Source: Streptomyces sp. CB02414
Lineage (GTDB): Bacteria; Actinomycetota; Actinomycetes; Streptomycetales; Streptomycetaceae
Reading direction: 5' to 3'
Assembly: GCF_001905385.1 (NCBI RefSeq)
Contig: NZ_LIPF01000002.1
Span: 248,001 to 312,000, forward strand
Length of the DNA: 64,000 nucleotides
How positions within the stretch are numbered: the first letter of the stretch is position 1; each line of letters opens with the position of its first letter. The notes below the pieces were generated by a model that was not told the DNA's origin, searched no databases, and saw only the letters and a program-made list of their open reading frames with translations. The position numbers and the translations under genes are program-made. Below, one piece after another: positions 33,870-42,152 of the stretch.

Positions 33870-34249
33870 TGCTGCTCCTCAGGACCCGGCTTCTCCATGG
33901 AGACGTGCTGATGGCTCTCCATGGAGACGTGCTGGTGGGCGGCGGCGGCCCGGGCGCCGGCCAGCGCGGACTCCAGGTCGGCGATGCGGGCGTCGCGCTC
34001 GGCCAGTTCGGCGCCTAGGCGGCCGAGGGCGTCGTCGACGTCCGCCATGCGGTAGCCGCGGGCGACGAGCGGGAAGCGGAGCCGCTCCACGTCCGCGCGG
34101 CCGACCGGACGGTCCGGGGGCAGGGAGTCCCGCAGCCGCTCGGGCGCGGCGTCGGGCAGCGACCCGCTGTCGCCGCCGCTCACCACGGCGAGCGTCACCG
34201 CGGCGACCACGACGGCCAGCGCGACGACGAGGAACAGGAACATGACCAT
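33866..34249 (-). CDS. DivIVA-domain membrane-anchored protein
   Basis: A 127-aa protein with an N-terminal membrane helix (MVMFLFLVVALAVVVAAVTLA), then a DivIVA-like motif (LRFPLVARGYRMADVDDALGRL) and a short coiled coil. It is probably a membrane-associated positional or cell-wall factor, inferred from the motif. ATG 34249 is preceded by GGGGG at eight bases. The C-terminus carries a duplicated HQHVSME unit encoded by a 24-bp tandem repeat. It corresponds to Rv1209, coupled to tag. Confidence 0.8.
   Translation of the reverse strand: MVMFLFLVVALAVVVAAVTLAVVSGGDSGSLPDAAPERLRDSLPPDRPVGRADVERLRFPLVARGYRMADVDDALGRLGAELAERDARIADLESALAGARAAAAHQHVSMESHQHVSMEKPGPEEQQ
33892..33939 (-). repeat. 24-bp tandem repeat with 12-bp palindromes
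   Basis: Two near-identical copies begin at 33892 and 33916; each starts with the perfect palindrome TCTCCATGGAGA. They encode the HQHVSME duplication at the end of the DivIVA-like protein. Confidence 0.8.
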
Positions 34250-34451
34250 CGCTGGGCCCCCATGGTCGGGTAGTCGGATCGGGTCCCGGTCCGGTGCGGG
34301 TCCGGGTGGACTCGAAGCCGGAGTCGGTTGTGCCGGGTCCGATCGTGCCATGCGAGTCTGACAGTCGGGGCCGCAGGCGGTCCAAGGCCGGGTGTCCGGC
34401 CCGGTTCGCCGCGCTCGGTTCAGTGGACGTGAGAAGGATGTGGACGAGGAG

Positions 34452-35324
34452 ATGTCACAGGGGATGCTCAGACTGGGCAGGCGTGAATTCGCGGCGCACG
34501 AGCCGGTGATCATGGCGATCGTGAACCGGACCCCGGATTCCTTCTACGACCAGGGGGCGACCTTCCGCGACGAGCCCGCCCTCGCGCGCGTGGAGCAGGC
34601 GGTGGCCGAGGGCGCCGCGATCATCGACATCGGCGGGGTGAAGGCGGGCCCCGGGGACGAGGTCTCGGCGGAGGAGGAGGCGCGGCGGACGGTGGGGTTC
34701 GTCGCGGAGGTGCGGCGGCGGTTCCCGGACGTCGTGATCAGTGTGGACACCTGGCGGCACGAGGTCGGCGAGGCCGTGTGCGAGGTGGGCGCGGACCTGC
34801 TGAACGACGCGTGGGGCGGGGTGGACCCCAAGCTCGCGGAGGTCGCCGCGCGGTACGGGGTGGGGCTGGTGTGCACGCACGCCGGCGGCGCGGAGCCGCG
34901 GACGCGGCCGCACCGGGTGACGTACGACGACGTCATGGCCGACATCCTGAAGGTGACGGTGGGGCTGGCCGAGCGGGCGGTGGCGCTCGGGGTGCCGCGG
35001 GAGTCGGTGATGATCGATCCCGGGCACGACTTCGGGAAGAACACGCGGCACAGCCTGGAGGCGACGCGGCGGCTCGGGGAGATGGTGGAGACGGGGTGGC
35101 CGGTGCTGGTGTCCCTGTCGAACAAGGACTTCGTCGGGGAGACGCTGGACCGGCCCGTGAAGGAACGGGTGCTGGGGACGCTGGCGACGACGGCGGTGTC
35201 GGCGTGGCTGGGGGCGCGGGTGTACCGGGTGCACGAGGTGGCGGAGACGCGGCAGGTGCTGGACATGGTGGCGACGATCGCCGGGCACCGGGAGCCGGCG
35301 GTGGCTCGGAGGGGGCTGGCGTAG
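34452..35324 (+). CDS. folP2: Dihydropteroate synthase homologue FolP2
   Basis: A 290-aa TIM-barrel protein of the DHPS family. It keeps NRTPDSF and DPGHDFGKN. Where true DHPS has the DIGGESTRPG loop it has DIGGVKAGPG, so a substrate loop is altered. In M. leprae, FolP2 lacked detectable DHPS activity, so folate synthesis should not be assumed. The start is uncertain among 34440 (GTG), 34452 and 34464; none has an ideal binding site. The neighbours match Rv1207, but the gpgS gene that follows it in mycobacteria is absent here. Confidence 0.85.
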   Translation: MSQGMLRLGRREFAAHEPVIMAIVNRTPDSFYDQGATFRDEPALARVEQAVAEGAAIIDIGGVKAGPGDEVSAEEEARRTVGFVAEVRRRFPDVVISVDTWRHEVGEAVCEVGADLLNDAWGGVDPKLAEVAARYGVGLVCTHAGGAEPRTRPHRVTYDDVMADILKVTVGLAERAVALGVPRESVMIDPGHDFGKNTRHSLEATRRLGEMVETGWPVLVSLSNKDFVGETLDRPVKERVLGTLATTAVSAWLGARVYRVHEVAETRQVLDMVATIAGHREPAVARRGLA

Positions 35325-35419
35325 CGCCGGGGTGGGGTGGCGGGGCTGGGCGGCGGGCGGGCTGGCGGCTGAGCGACCGAGAGGGCTTACTCGCCCCCGC
35401 CGCCCCTACCCGTTCCCGT

Positions 35420-35512
35420 CCCCAGGGACTTCGCCCCTTCGACCCCACCAGGGGCTCCGCCCCTGGACCCCGGCGGGGGCTTTGCCCCCTGCACCCCGGG
35501 GCCCCGGACGCA
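35420..35512 (+). repeat. GC-rich palindromic intergenic repeat
   Basis: Successive short hairpins of GGGGCTCCGCCCC and GGGGGCTTTGCCCCC type (35449-35465, 35475-35489) lie between the convergent folP2 and LOG genes. They resemble the interspersed REP-like elements seen in Streptomyces and may act as the terminator; the gap holds no gene. Confidence 0.65.
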
Positions 35513-35569
35513 CCCGCACCCCGGAGCCCGCGCCCCGGAGCCCGCACCCCAAGGTCGGAACCGCCCTTT

Positions 35570-36328
35570 CTAGCGCCCCGCCTCCTTGGAGACCAGGGCC
35601 ACCGCCTCGTCCACGTCGTCCGTGACGTGGAAGAGCATGAGGTCCTTCTCCGCGGCCTTGCCCTGGGCCACCAGGGTGCCGCGCAGCCAGTCGACCAGGC
35701 CGCCCCAGTACTCGGAGCCGAAGAGGACGATGGGGAAGCGGGTCACCTTCTGGGTCTGGACCAGGGTGAGCGCCTCGAAGAGTTCGTCGAGGGTGCCGAG
35801 GCCGCCGGGCAGGACCACGAAGCCCTGCGCGTACTTCACGAACATCATCTTGCGGACGAAGAAGTAGCGGAAGTTCAGGCCGATGTCGACGTACGGGTTG
35901 AGCCCCTGTTCGAAGGGCAGCTCGATGCCGAGGCCGACCGACGTGCCCTTCGCCTCCAGCGCGCCCTTGTTCGCCGCCTCCATGGCACCCGGCCCGCCAC
36001 CGGTGATGACCGCGAAGCCCGCCTCGACCAGGCCCCGGCCCAGCCGGACGCCGGCGTCGTACTCCGGTGAGTCCACCGGTGTGCGGGCGGAGCCGAAGAC
36101 GCTGATCGCGGGCGGGAGTTCGGCGAGCGTGCCGAAGCCCTCGATGAACTCCGACTGGATGCGCAGGACGCGCCACGGGTCGGTGTGCACCCAGTCGGTC
36201 GGAGCGCGCTCGTCCAGCAGGCGCTGGTCCGTGGTGCTCTGCTGGACCTGACCCCGCCGCCGGAGGACAGGGCCCAGGCGCTGCTCCTCCGGTGGCCGCT
36301 TCTTGCCCTCGGGGTTGCCGGTAGCCAT
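35570..36328 (-). CDS. LOG-family cytokinin riboside phosphoribohydrolase
   Basis: A 252-aa Rossmann-like protein of the LOG (TIGR00730) family with the nucleotide-binding GGGPGAMEAAN and the catalytic PGGLGTLDELFE. Members hydrolyse 5'-monophosphate nucleotides to release the base; the Rv1205 relative acts on cytokinin-type nucleotides in M. tuberculosis. ATG 36328 has GGAGGGAG six bases upstream; the extra residues of a longer frame are unsupported. It lies next to dapE as in mycobacteria. Confidence 0.92.
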   Translation of the reverse strand: MATGNPEGKKRPPEEQRLGPVLRRRGQVQQSTTDQRLLDERAPTDWVHTDPWRVLRIQSEFIEGFGTLAELPPAISVFGSARTPVDSPEYDAGVRLGRGLVEAGFAVITGGGPGAMEAANKGALEAKGTSVGLGIELPFEQGLNPYVDIGLNFRYFFVRKMMFVKYAQGFVVLPGGLGTLDELFEALTLVQTQKVTRFPIVLFGSEYWGGLVDWLRGTLVAQGKAAEKDLMLFHVTDDVDEAVALVSKEAGR

Positions 36329-36436
36329 GCGCGCTCCCTCCAGTTGCAGGTTCTTCCACCTCAGCGTAGATCTACGCGGGTTACGTACGAGGGACCTCAG
36401 CATGTCCGCCACGCAGCGGGCTAAACCCGCGCCGGA

Positions 36437-37516
36437 TCACGCCGTCAGCCAGGACCGCAGGCGCTCCTCCCCCGCGAGGATCTTCGCCGTCTCCACCCGC
36501 TCGTCACGCTTGTGCGCCAAGTGGGGGTTGCCGGGGCCGTAGTTGACGGCCGGTACACCGAGCGCCGAGAAGCGGGACACGTCCGTCCAGCCGTACTTGG
36601 GCTGCGGGGTGCCACCCACCGCCTCGATGAAGGCCGCCGCGGCCGGGTGGGACAGACCGGGCAGGGCCGCCCCGCTGTGGTCGTCGACGACGAACTCCGA
36701 CACCCCGCAGTCCGCGAAGACCTCCCGCACGTGGGCGAGGGCGTCCTCGGGGCCGCGGTCGGGGGCGTAGCGGAAATTGACCGTGACCACGCACTCGTCG
36801 GGGATGACGTTGCCCGCGACCCCGCCCGTGATGCCGACCGCGTTCAGGCCCTCGCGGTACTCCAGGCCGTCGATCACCGGGTAGCGCGGCTCGTACGCCG
36901 CCAGGCGGGCGAGGATCGGCGCGGCGGCGTGGATGGCGTTGGAGCCCATCCAGGAGCGCGCCGAGTGCGCCCGCTCGCCCGTCGTCTTCAGCAGCACCCG
37001 CAGGGTGCCCTGGCAGCCGCCCTCCACCTGGCCGTCGGACGGTTCGAGGAGCACGGCGAAGTCGCCCTCCAGCCACTCGGGGTGCGCCTCGGCGACGTGC
37101 TTCAGGCCGTTCAGCTCGGCGGCGACCTCCTCGTTGTCGTAGAAGACGAAGGTCAGGTCGCGGTTGGGGGCCGGGACGGTGGCGGCGATGCGCAGCTGCA
37201 CGGCGACGCCCGCCTTCATGTCGCAGGTGCCGCAGCCCCACAGCACGCCGTCCTCGTCCAGCCGGGACGGCACGTTGCCGGCGATCGGGACGGTGTCGAT
37301 GTGGCCCGCCAGGATCACGCGCTCCGCCCGCCCCAGGTCGGTGCGGGCCACCACGTTGTTGCCGTACCGCTCGACCGACAGGTGCGGCAGGGCGCGCAGG
37401 GCGCTCTCGATCGCGTCCGCCAAGGGCTCCTCGGTGCCGCTCTCGGAGGGGAAGTCGACGAGCCGCGCGGTAAGCTCCGCGGCGTCCAGCGTGAGGTCAA
37501 GCGGGGTATCGGCCAT
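36437..37516 (-). CDS. dapE: Succinyl-diaminopimelate desuccinylase
   Basis: A 359-aa M20-family di-zinc amidase that converts N-succinyl-LL-diaminopimelate to LL-diaminopimelate and succinate in lysine and peptidoglycan synthesis. Metal and catalytic motifs are GHIDTVP, CDMKAG, YDNEEV and the C-terminal GNPHLAHKRDE. A dimerisation lid lies between (residues about 180-300). ATG 37516 has TAGGGT seven bases upstream and no binding site, suggesting a leaderless message. The partner aminotransferase dapC is 2 kb away. Confidence 0.94.
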   Translation of the reverse strand: MADTPLDLTLDAAELTARLVDFPSESGTEEPLADAIESALRALPHLSVERYGNNVVARTDLGRAERVILAGHIDTVPIAGNVPSRLDEDGVLWGCGTCDMKAGVAVQLRIAATVPAPNRDLTFVFYDNEEVAAELNGLKHVAEAHPEWLEGDFAVLLEPSDGQVEGGCQGTLRVLLKTTGERAHSARSWMGSNAIHAAAPILARLAAYEPRYPVIDGLEYREGLNAVGITGGVAGNVIPDECVVTVNFRYAPDRGPEDALAHVREVFADCGVSEFVVDDHSGAALPGLSHPAAAAFIEAVGGTPQPKYGWTDVSRFSALGVPAVNYGPGNPHLAHKRDERVETAKILAGEERLRSWLTA

Positions 37517-37523
37517 GGCTTCG

Positions 37524-37529
37524 ACCCTA
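37524..37529 (-). promoter_or_regulatory. -10 hexamer of leaderless dapE promoter
   Basis: TAGGGT on the minus strand ends seven bases before ATG 37516. Confidence 0.45.
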
Positions 37530-37588
37530 GCGCCCCCGCCCTCGCGGGCATTGCTCGTACCCGGCGGACAGCAATGGCTACCCTCCAG

Positions 37589-37594
37589 TACCTT
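37589..37594 (+). promoter_or_regulatory. -10 hexamer of a leaderless promoter
   Basis: TACCTT ends six bases before GTG 37601; this decides that start over ATG 37574. Confidence 0.45.
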
Positions 37595-37600
37595 GTACGC

Positions 37601-38590
37601 GTGCTTCAGCCGTCACCCGCCCGCAAACGCCGTGGCCGCCTTCTCCGTTCGGGGGCGGCCTTCGTGGTCCTGCTCTCGGTCGCCGGTTACGTGGCGGTGC
37701 AGTACGTCACCGGGGGCGGGGGCGCTCCCGGATGCAAGGTGGTCTCGGCCGAGGACGGCGGGGCGACCTACGAGTTCACGCCGGAGCAGGCGGTGAACGC
37801 GGCGGCGATCACCGCGGTGGGCACCGCGCGCGACCTGCCCGAGCGGGCGGTGACGATCGCGCTGGCGACCGCGCTGCAGGAGTCGACGCTGCGCAACATC
37901 GACCACGGCGACCGCGACTCGCTCGGCCTGTTCCAGCAGCGCCCCTCGCAGGGCTGGGGCACGCCGGAGGAGATCATGGACCCCGCGTACTCGGCGGGCA
38001 TGTTCTACGACCACCTGGTCGAGGTGCCCGGCTACACCCGTCTCCCGCTCACCGTCGCCGCCCAGCGCGTGCAGCGCAGCGGCTTCCCGGACGCGTACGC
38101 CAAGCACGAACCGGACGCCACGCTCCTGGCCGCCGCGCTGACCGGGCGGTCCGCGGCGACGCTGACCTGCCAGGGCCGCCCGGGCGCCACCCGGGACAAG
38201 GGTCCCGACGCGGTCCGCGCGGCGCTCGTACGGGACTTCGGTCACGATGTGCTCCAGCCGGCCGGCGCGGAGGCGGGCAGCGGCGACGCCGCCACCCCGC
38301 ACTCCACGTCCTCGCCGGCCGCCGGCGGCTCCGCCGACGCCGACCGGACCGTGACGCTGCCGGTCGCCGCGGCCGGTTCGGGCACGGAGGCGAGCCCGGA
38401 GCGGCGCGGGTGGCAGCTGGCGCACTGGGCGGTGGCCAACGCCTCCTCGCTGCACATCCAGCGGGTCTCCTACGCGGGCCGGCAGTGGACGGCGGGGAAC
38501 ACCGACAGCAAGTGGCACCCGACGGGCGAGGGCGGCACGCGGGGCGCCGAGCGGGCCGCGGGCTCGGTCCGGATCACCACCGCGCGGTAG
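37601..38590 (+). CDS. Membrane-anchored transglycosylase-like protein
   Basis: A 329-aa protein with a basic N-terminus, one membrane anchor (GAAFVVLLSVAGYVAVQYV) and an extracytoplasmic domain. The segment ALQESTLRN...GLFQQRPSQGWGT resembles the catalytic Glu region of SLT-type lytic transglycosylases, so peptidoglycan cleavage or binding is plausible. The C-terminal third is Ala/Gly/Ser-rich, ending in an unusual SLHIQRVSYAGRQWTAGN domain. GTG 37601 fits the TACCTT hexamer; ATG 37574 is an alternative. It is often annotated as heavy-metal transporter without evidence. It is divergent from dapE. Confidence 0.7.
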   Translation: MLQPSPARKRRGRLLRSGAAFVVLLSVAGYVAVQYVTGGGGAPGCKVVSAEDGGATYEFTPEQAVNAAAITAVGTARDLPERAVTIALATALQESTLRNIDHGDRDSLGLFQQRPSQGWGTPEEIMDPAYSAGMFYDHLVEVPGYTRLPLTVAAQRVQRSGFPDAYAKHEPDATLLAAALTGRSAATLTCQGRPGATRDKGPDAVRAALVRDFGHDVLQPAGAEAGSGDAATPHSTSSPAAGGSADADRTVTLPVAAAGSGTEASPERRGWQLAHWAVANASSLHIQRVSYAGRQWTAGNTDSKWHPTGEGGTRGAERAAGSVRITTAR

Positions 38591-38912
38591 CGCCCGCCCG
38601 TACGACTCGTCACCCGTGGGGGCTACTCGTGGCGGCGCCGTGTCGACGCGACGCCCGCACTTCCGGAGCCTCGGCGCCCTATCCGCCGGAGCCCAGGAAA
38701 ATCAAGGGCTGTAAGGATTCGGCAGACTTTCCGACCGACTCCCTTTTGCCCGTTTTTATGGGCACCCGATAATGCGACGCATTACCAACTCTTTACGTTG
38801 TGCGTCCGCAACCTTCGTCGTCCTCGAGCGGTAGTCACTGCGTCCGAGCCCGGTCGATCACTCGCCGGGCACGGTCGGATCACCCATCGTTGACTTCCGT
38901 CGAAGGAGCATC
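38591..38912 (+). promoter_or_regulatory. Promoter and leader of the secreted-protein gene
   Basis: The region has AT-rich parts. A good promoter is TTGCCC (38746-38751), 16 bases, GATAAT (38768-38773). The perfect 15-base palindrome TAATGCGACGCATTA (38770-38784) overlaps the -10 and start site, as an operator would. The remaining leader has no gene. Confidence 0.5.
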
Positions 38913-39344
38913 ATGTCCCTCCCCCTGACCCGCCGGATCGCCCGTGCCGCGCTGCTCGTCGCTGCGGGAGCGGCTGCCGGGGTCGGTGCGGCCGGCTCCG
39001 CCAGCGCGGCTCCCGAACTGCCCGCCACCCCGAACCTCGGGGGACTGACCGCGCTGGACGGGGCGAACGTCGGCAACACCGTCGACGCCGCGGCCCAGAA
39101 CGTCACCGAGACCGCGGGCGACACCGGCAGCAAGGCCGTCAAGAAGACGGTGCCGGCCGCGGGCAAGACCGGCGGCTCGCTCGTCAAGAAGACCACGCCG
39201 GTGGCGCAGAAGACCGCCGGTGACGCGGCGGGCTCCGCCGGTGAGGTCGTCGGTGACACCGCGTCGACGGCCACGGAGAGCGGGCTGCCGACGGACGCGC
39301 TGGGCAAGGGCGGGCTGCCGGTGCAGGGTCTGCCGGTCGGCTAG
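38913..39344 (+). CDS. Small secreted Ala/Gly/Thr-rich protein
   Basis: A 143-aa protein with a Sec-type signal peptide (basic LPLTRRIARAALLVAAG..., cleavage after ASA). The mature part is low-complexity, rich in Ala, Gly, Thr and Lys, with KKTVPAAGKTGGSLVKKTTPVAQKTAG resembling two repeats. It has no cysteine and no catalytic motif. It is often labelled ATP-binding in Streptomyces annotation without visible basis. It may be a surface or wall-associated protein. A strong promoter and a canonical terminator frame it as a single-gene transcript. The function is unknown. Confidence 0.72.
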   Translation: MSLPLTRRIARAALLVAAGAAAGVGAAGSASAAPELPATPNLGGLTALDGANVGNTVDAAAQNVTETAGDTGSKAVKKTVPAAGKTGGSLVKKTTPVAQKTAGDAAGSAGEVVGDTASTATESGLPTDALGKGGLPVQGLPVG

Positions 39345-39360
39345 CGCCGGGCTTGTACGG

Positions 39361-39402
39361 CGCCGGGTCCCCAGGGGTGTTTCCCTGGGGACCCGGCGTT
39401 TT
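39361..39402 (+). terminator. Canonical intrinsic terminator
   Basis: A perfect 16-bp stem (39361-39376 against 39383-39398) with a six-base loop, followed by a TTTT run. Confidence 0.92.
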
Positions 39403-39460
39403 GCGTGTCTGCGTCGGTACGGTGGGCGTTTGTTGGCCGGGTGCCCGGCGTTGGGGGCTG

Positions 39461-40558
39461 TCAGGCCGTCAGGCGGGATACGGCTGCCTGAACTCGTTCG
39501 TCCGTGGCCGTGAAGGCGACGCGGATGTGGTTGGCGCCCGCGGGGCCGTAGAAGTCGCCGGGGGCGACCAGGATGCCGTGGTCGGCCAGGTGGGCCACCG
39601 TGTCCCAGCAGGACTCGTCGCGGGTCGCCCAGAGGTAGAGGCTGGCCTCGCTGTGCTCGATGCGGAAACCGTGGCCGAGGAGCGCCTCGCGCAGGGCCGT
39701 GCGGCGGGCCGCGTAACGCTCGCGCTGGACGCGGACGTGCTCGTCGTCGCCGAGGGCCGCCACGACCGCCGCCTGCGTCGGCGCGGACGTCATCATGCCG
39801 CCGTGCTTGCGGATCTCCAGGAGGGGCCCCAGGACGCCCGGGTCACCCGCCAGGAAGGCCGCGCGGTAGCCCGCGAGGTTGGAGCGCTTGGAGAGCGAGT
39901 GGACGGCGACCAGGCCGTCGTACGAGCCGCCGTTGACGTCCGGGTGCAGGACGGAGACCGGGTCGGCCTCCCAGCCCAGCTCCAGGTAGCACTCGTCGGA
40001 GACGACGAGGACGCCGTGTTCGCGGGCCCAGGCCACGATGCGGGACAGGTCCGCCTTGGACAGGACCTTGCCGGTCGGGTTCGACGGGGAGTTGAGCCAC
40101 AGGAGCCTCAGGCCCGTCGGGTCCAGGTCCGTGGGGTCGTCGTACGCCTCGTACTCCGCGCGGGCCAGGCGCGCGCCGACCTCGTACGTCGGGTAGGCCA
40201 GGCGCGGGAAGGCCACCTTGTCGCCGGGGCCGAGGCCGAGCTGGGTCGGGAGCCAGGCGACGAGTTCCTTGGAGCCGACGATGGGCAGGACGTGGCGGTG
40301 GGTGACGTCGCGGGCGCCGAGGCGGCGCTCGACCCAGCCGTTGATCGCGTCGCGCAGTGCCGGGGTGCCCCAGACGGTCGGGTAGCCCGGGGAGTCCGCC
40401 GCGTCGACCAGGGCCTTCTGGATCAGGTCGGGGACGGGGTCGACCGGGGTGCCGACGGAGAGGTCGACGATGCCGTCCGGATGCGCGGCGGCCGTCTTCT
40501 TGTACGGCTCCAGCTTGTCCCAGGGGAACGTGGGGAGGCGGTCGGAGACTGCGGACAC
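39461..40558 (-). CDS. dapC: N-succinyl-diaminopimelate aminotransferase
   Basis: A 365-aa class I PLP aminotransferase that makes N-succinyl-LL-diaminopimelate in lysine and cell-wall synthesis. The Schiff-base Lys lies in HSLSKRSNLAGYR, and NSPSNPTG and SDECYLELGW are PLP-contact motifs. GTG 40558 gives the standard N-terminus (VSAVSDRLPTFPWDKL). It follows fdxC by 98 bases, the same conserved pair as Rv1177-Rv1178. Confidence 0.93.
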   Translation of the reverse strand: MSAVSDRLPTFPWDKLEPYKKTAAAHPDGIVDLSVGTPVDPVPDLIQKALVDAADSPGYPTVWGTPALRDAINGWVERRLGARDVTHRHVLPIVGSKELVAWLPTQLGLGPGDKVAFPRLAYPTYEVGARLARAEYEAYDDPTDLDPTGLRLLWLNSPSNPTGKVLSKADLSRIVAWAREHGVLVVSDECYLELGWEADPVSVLHPDVNGGSYDGLVAVHSLSKRSNLAGYRAAFLAGDPGVLGPLLEIRKHGGMMTSAPTQAAVVAALGDDEHVRVQRERYAARRTALREALLGHGFRIEHSEASLYLWATRDESCWDTVAHLADHGILVAPGDFYGPAGANHIRVAFTATDERVQAAVSRLTA

Positions 40559-40655
40559 GGTTGGTGGCTCACTTTCGTCGGTACGGCGAACGCCTCGGCC
40601 CCGTACGGCGCCGATCGGGTGACCGGGCCGTACGGGACCGAGGCGGCGCGGGTGC

Positions 40656-40973
40656 TTACGCCTGCGGCGGCAGCGCGGCGATGAAGGGGTGGTCGCGCTC
40701 GATCAGCCCCAGCTTGCTGGCGCCGCCGGGCGAGCCCAGCTCGTCGAAGAACTCGACGTTCGCCTTGTAGTAGTCCTTCCACTCCTCCGGAGTGTCGTCC
40801 TCGTAGAAGATCGCCTCGACCGGGCAGACCGGCTCACAGGCGCCGCAGTCGACGCATTCGTCCGGGTGGATGTACAAGGACCGCTGGCCCTCGTAGATGC
40901 AGTCGACCGGGCACTCCTCGATGCACGCCTTGTCCTTGACGTCGACACAAGGCTGCGCGATGACGTAGGTCAC
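40656..40973 (-). CDS. fdxC: 7Fe ferredoxin FdxC
   Basis: A 105-aa ferredoxin with one 3Fe-4S and one 4Fe-4S site: Cys in CVDVKDKACIEECPVDC and CVDCGACEPVCP. It should donate electrons to cytochromes P450 or other oxidoreductases. GTG 40973 has GGAGGAA about eight bases upstream. It is upstream of dapC, as in mycobacteria. Confidence 0.95.
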   Translation of the reverse strand: MTYVIAQPCVDVKDKACIEECPVDCIYEGQRSLYIHPDECVDCGACEPVCPVEAIFYEDDTPEEWKDYYKANVEFFDELGSPGGASKLGLIERDHPFIAALPPQA

Positions 40974-41114
40974 GCTGTCGTTCCTCCTCGATACGGGCGC
41001 TGGCGGGCCTCCTCAGGCTCCGCCGCCTGGCGCGCGGGAGCGCGGCGTCGTCGATGCCCACCCCTAGTATCTCCGTTCTTGGGCATGATCCGAACAGGAG
41101 GGGTGCACCGACCC

Positions 41115-42122
41115 GTGGAAATCTCTGCCGCAGGCCGTCTCGAAGTCCGCATCACCGCTGCTGACGTGGGCAAACGGGTCTCCGTACGGCGCTTGAACGA
41201 TGCTGGTGGCGCGGCGGAGAAGTTCACCGACACGGTCGGTGTTCTCACATCATGGGACGATGGTGTGCTGCTGATCACACGGAAGAGTGGCGAGAGCGTC
41301 CGCATATCCGAATCCTCGCTGGTCGCGGGGAAGGTCGCGCCGTCCGCCCCGGCGCGTCGGCGCGGCCCCGCCGCCTCCTACGAGGAGCTGGCGCGGGTCG
41401 CCTCGCGGGCCTGGCGGCCGGTGGAGAGCGAGTGGCTCGGCGACTGGGAGCTGCGGGCGGCCGGCGGGTTCACGCGGCGGGCCAACTCCGTCCTGCCGCT
41501 CGGTGATCCGGGGATGCCGCTCGACGAGGCGCTGACGGCCGTACGGCGCTGGTACGGCGAGCGCGACCTGCCCGCGTACGTCCAGACCGCCACCGGCGCC
41601 GAGGGCACGCAGGAGCCGCTGTGCGCCGAGCTGGAGCGGCGGGGCTGGGTGCGGGAGGTGACGGCCGAGGTGTGGACCGGCGGGCTCGCGCCGGTCGCCG
41701 ACCGGGCGGAGGGCGCCGGCGTCGGCCTGGCCCGGGAGGCGGACGAGGCGTGGCTGTCGCGCTATCAGCGCAAGGGCGTGAGCGACGTGGCCCTGCGGGT
41801 GCTGGGCTCCGGGCCGTCGGTGTGGTTCGCGACGGTGCCCGGCGCCGACGCCCCCGCGGCCGTCGGGCGGTGTGTCGTGGACGGGCGGTGGGCCTCCTTC
41901 GCGGCCGTCGAGGTCGACCCCGCGCAGCGGCGCCGGGGGCTCGCCACCGCCGTGATGGCCGCGCTGGCCCGGCGGGCGCTCGACGAGGGCGCGTCGGCGG
42001 CGTGGCTCCAGGTGGAGGCCGACAACCCGGCGGCGCGGGCGCTGTACACCGGGATGGGCTTCGCGGCACACCACGCGTACCACCACTACCGGGAGCCGGC
42101 GGACGCCGGTACGGACCGGTAA
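41115..42122 (+). CDS. GNAT acetyltransferase with N-terminal small domain
   Basis: A 335-aa protein. Residues about 1-75 (VGKRVSVRRL, VGVLTSWDDGVLLI) form an SH3-like beta domain. The C-terminus is a GNAT fold with the acetyl-CoA loop QRRRGLATAVM and the final ADNPAARALYTGMGF. It probably acetylates a small molecule or protein Lys; the substrate is unknown. GTG 41115 is chosen because AGGAGGGG lies ten bases upstream; ATG 41085 and GTG 41103 fit less well. It diverges from fdxC. Confidence 0.85.
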   Translation: MEISAAGRLEVRITAADVGKRVSVRRLNDAGGAAEKFTDTVGVLTSWDDGVLLITRKSGESVRISESSLVAGKVAPSAPARRRGPAASYEELARVASRAWRPVESEWLGDWELRAAGGFTRRANSVLPLGDPGMPLDEALTAVRRWYGERDLPAYVQTATGAEGTQEPLCAELERRGWVREVTAEVWTGGLAPVADRAEGAGVGLAREADEAWLSRYQRKGVSDVALRVLGSGPSVWFATVPGADAPAAVGRCVVDGRWASFAAVEVDPAQRRRGLATAVMAALARRALDEGASAAWLQVEADNPAARALYTGMGFAAHHAYHHYREPADAGTDR

Positions 42123-42152
42123 CCGATCGCCGTGGAAGGGCACGAGCCAGTC

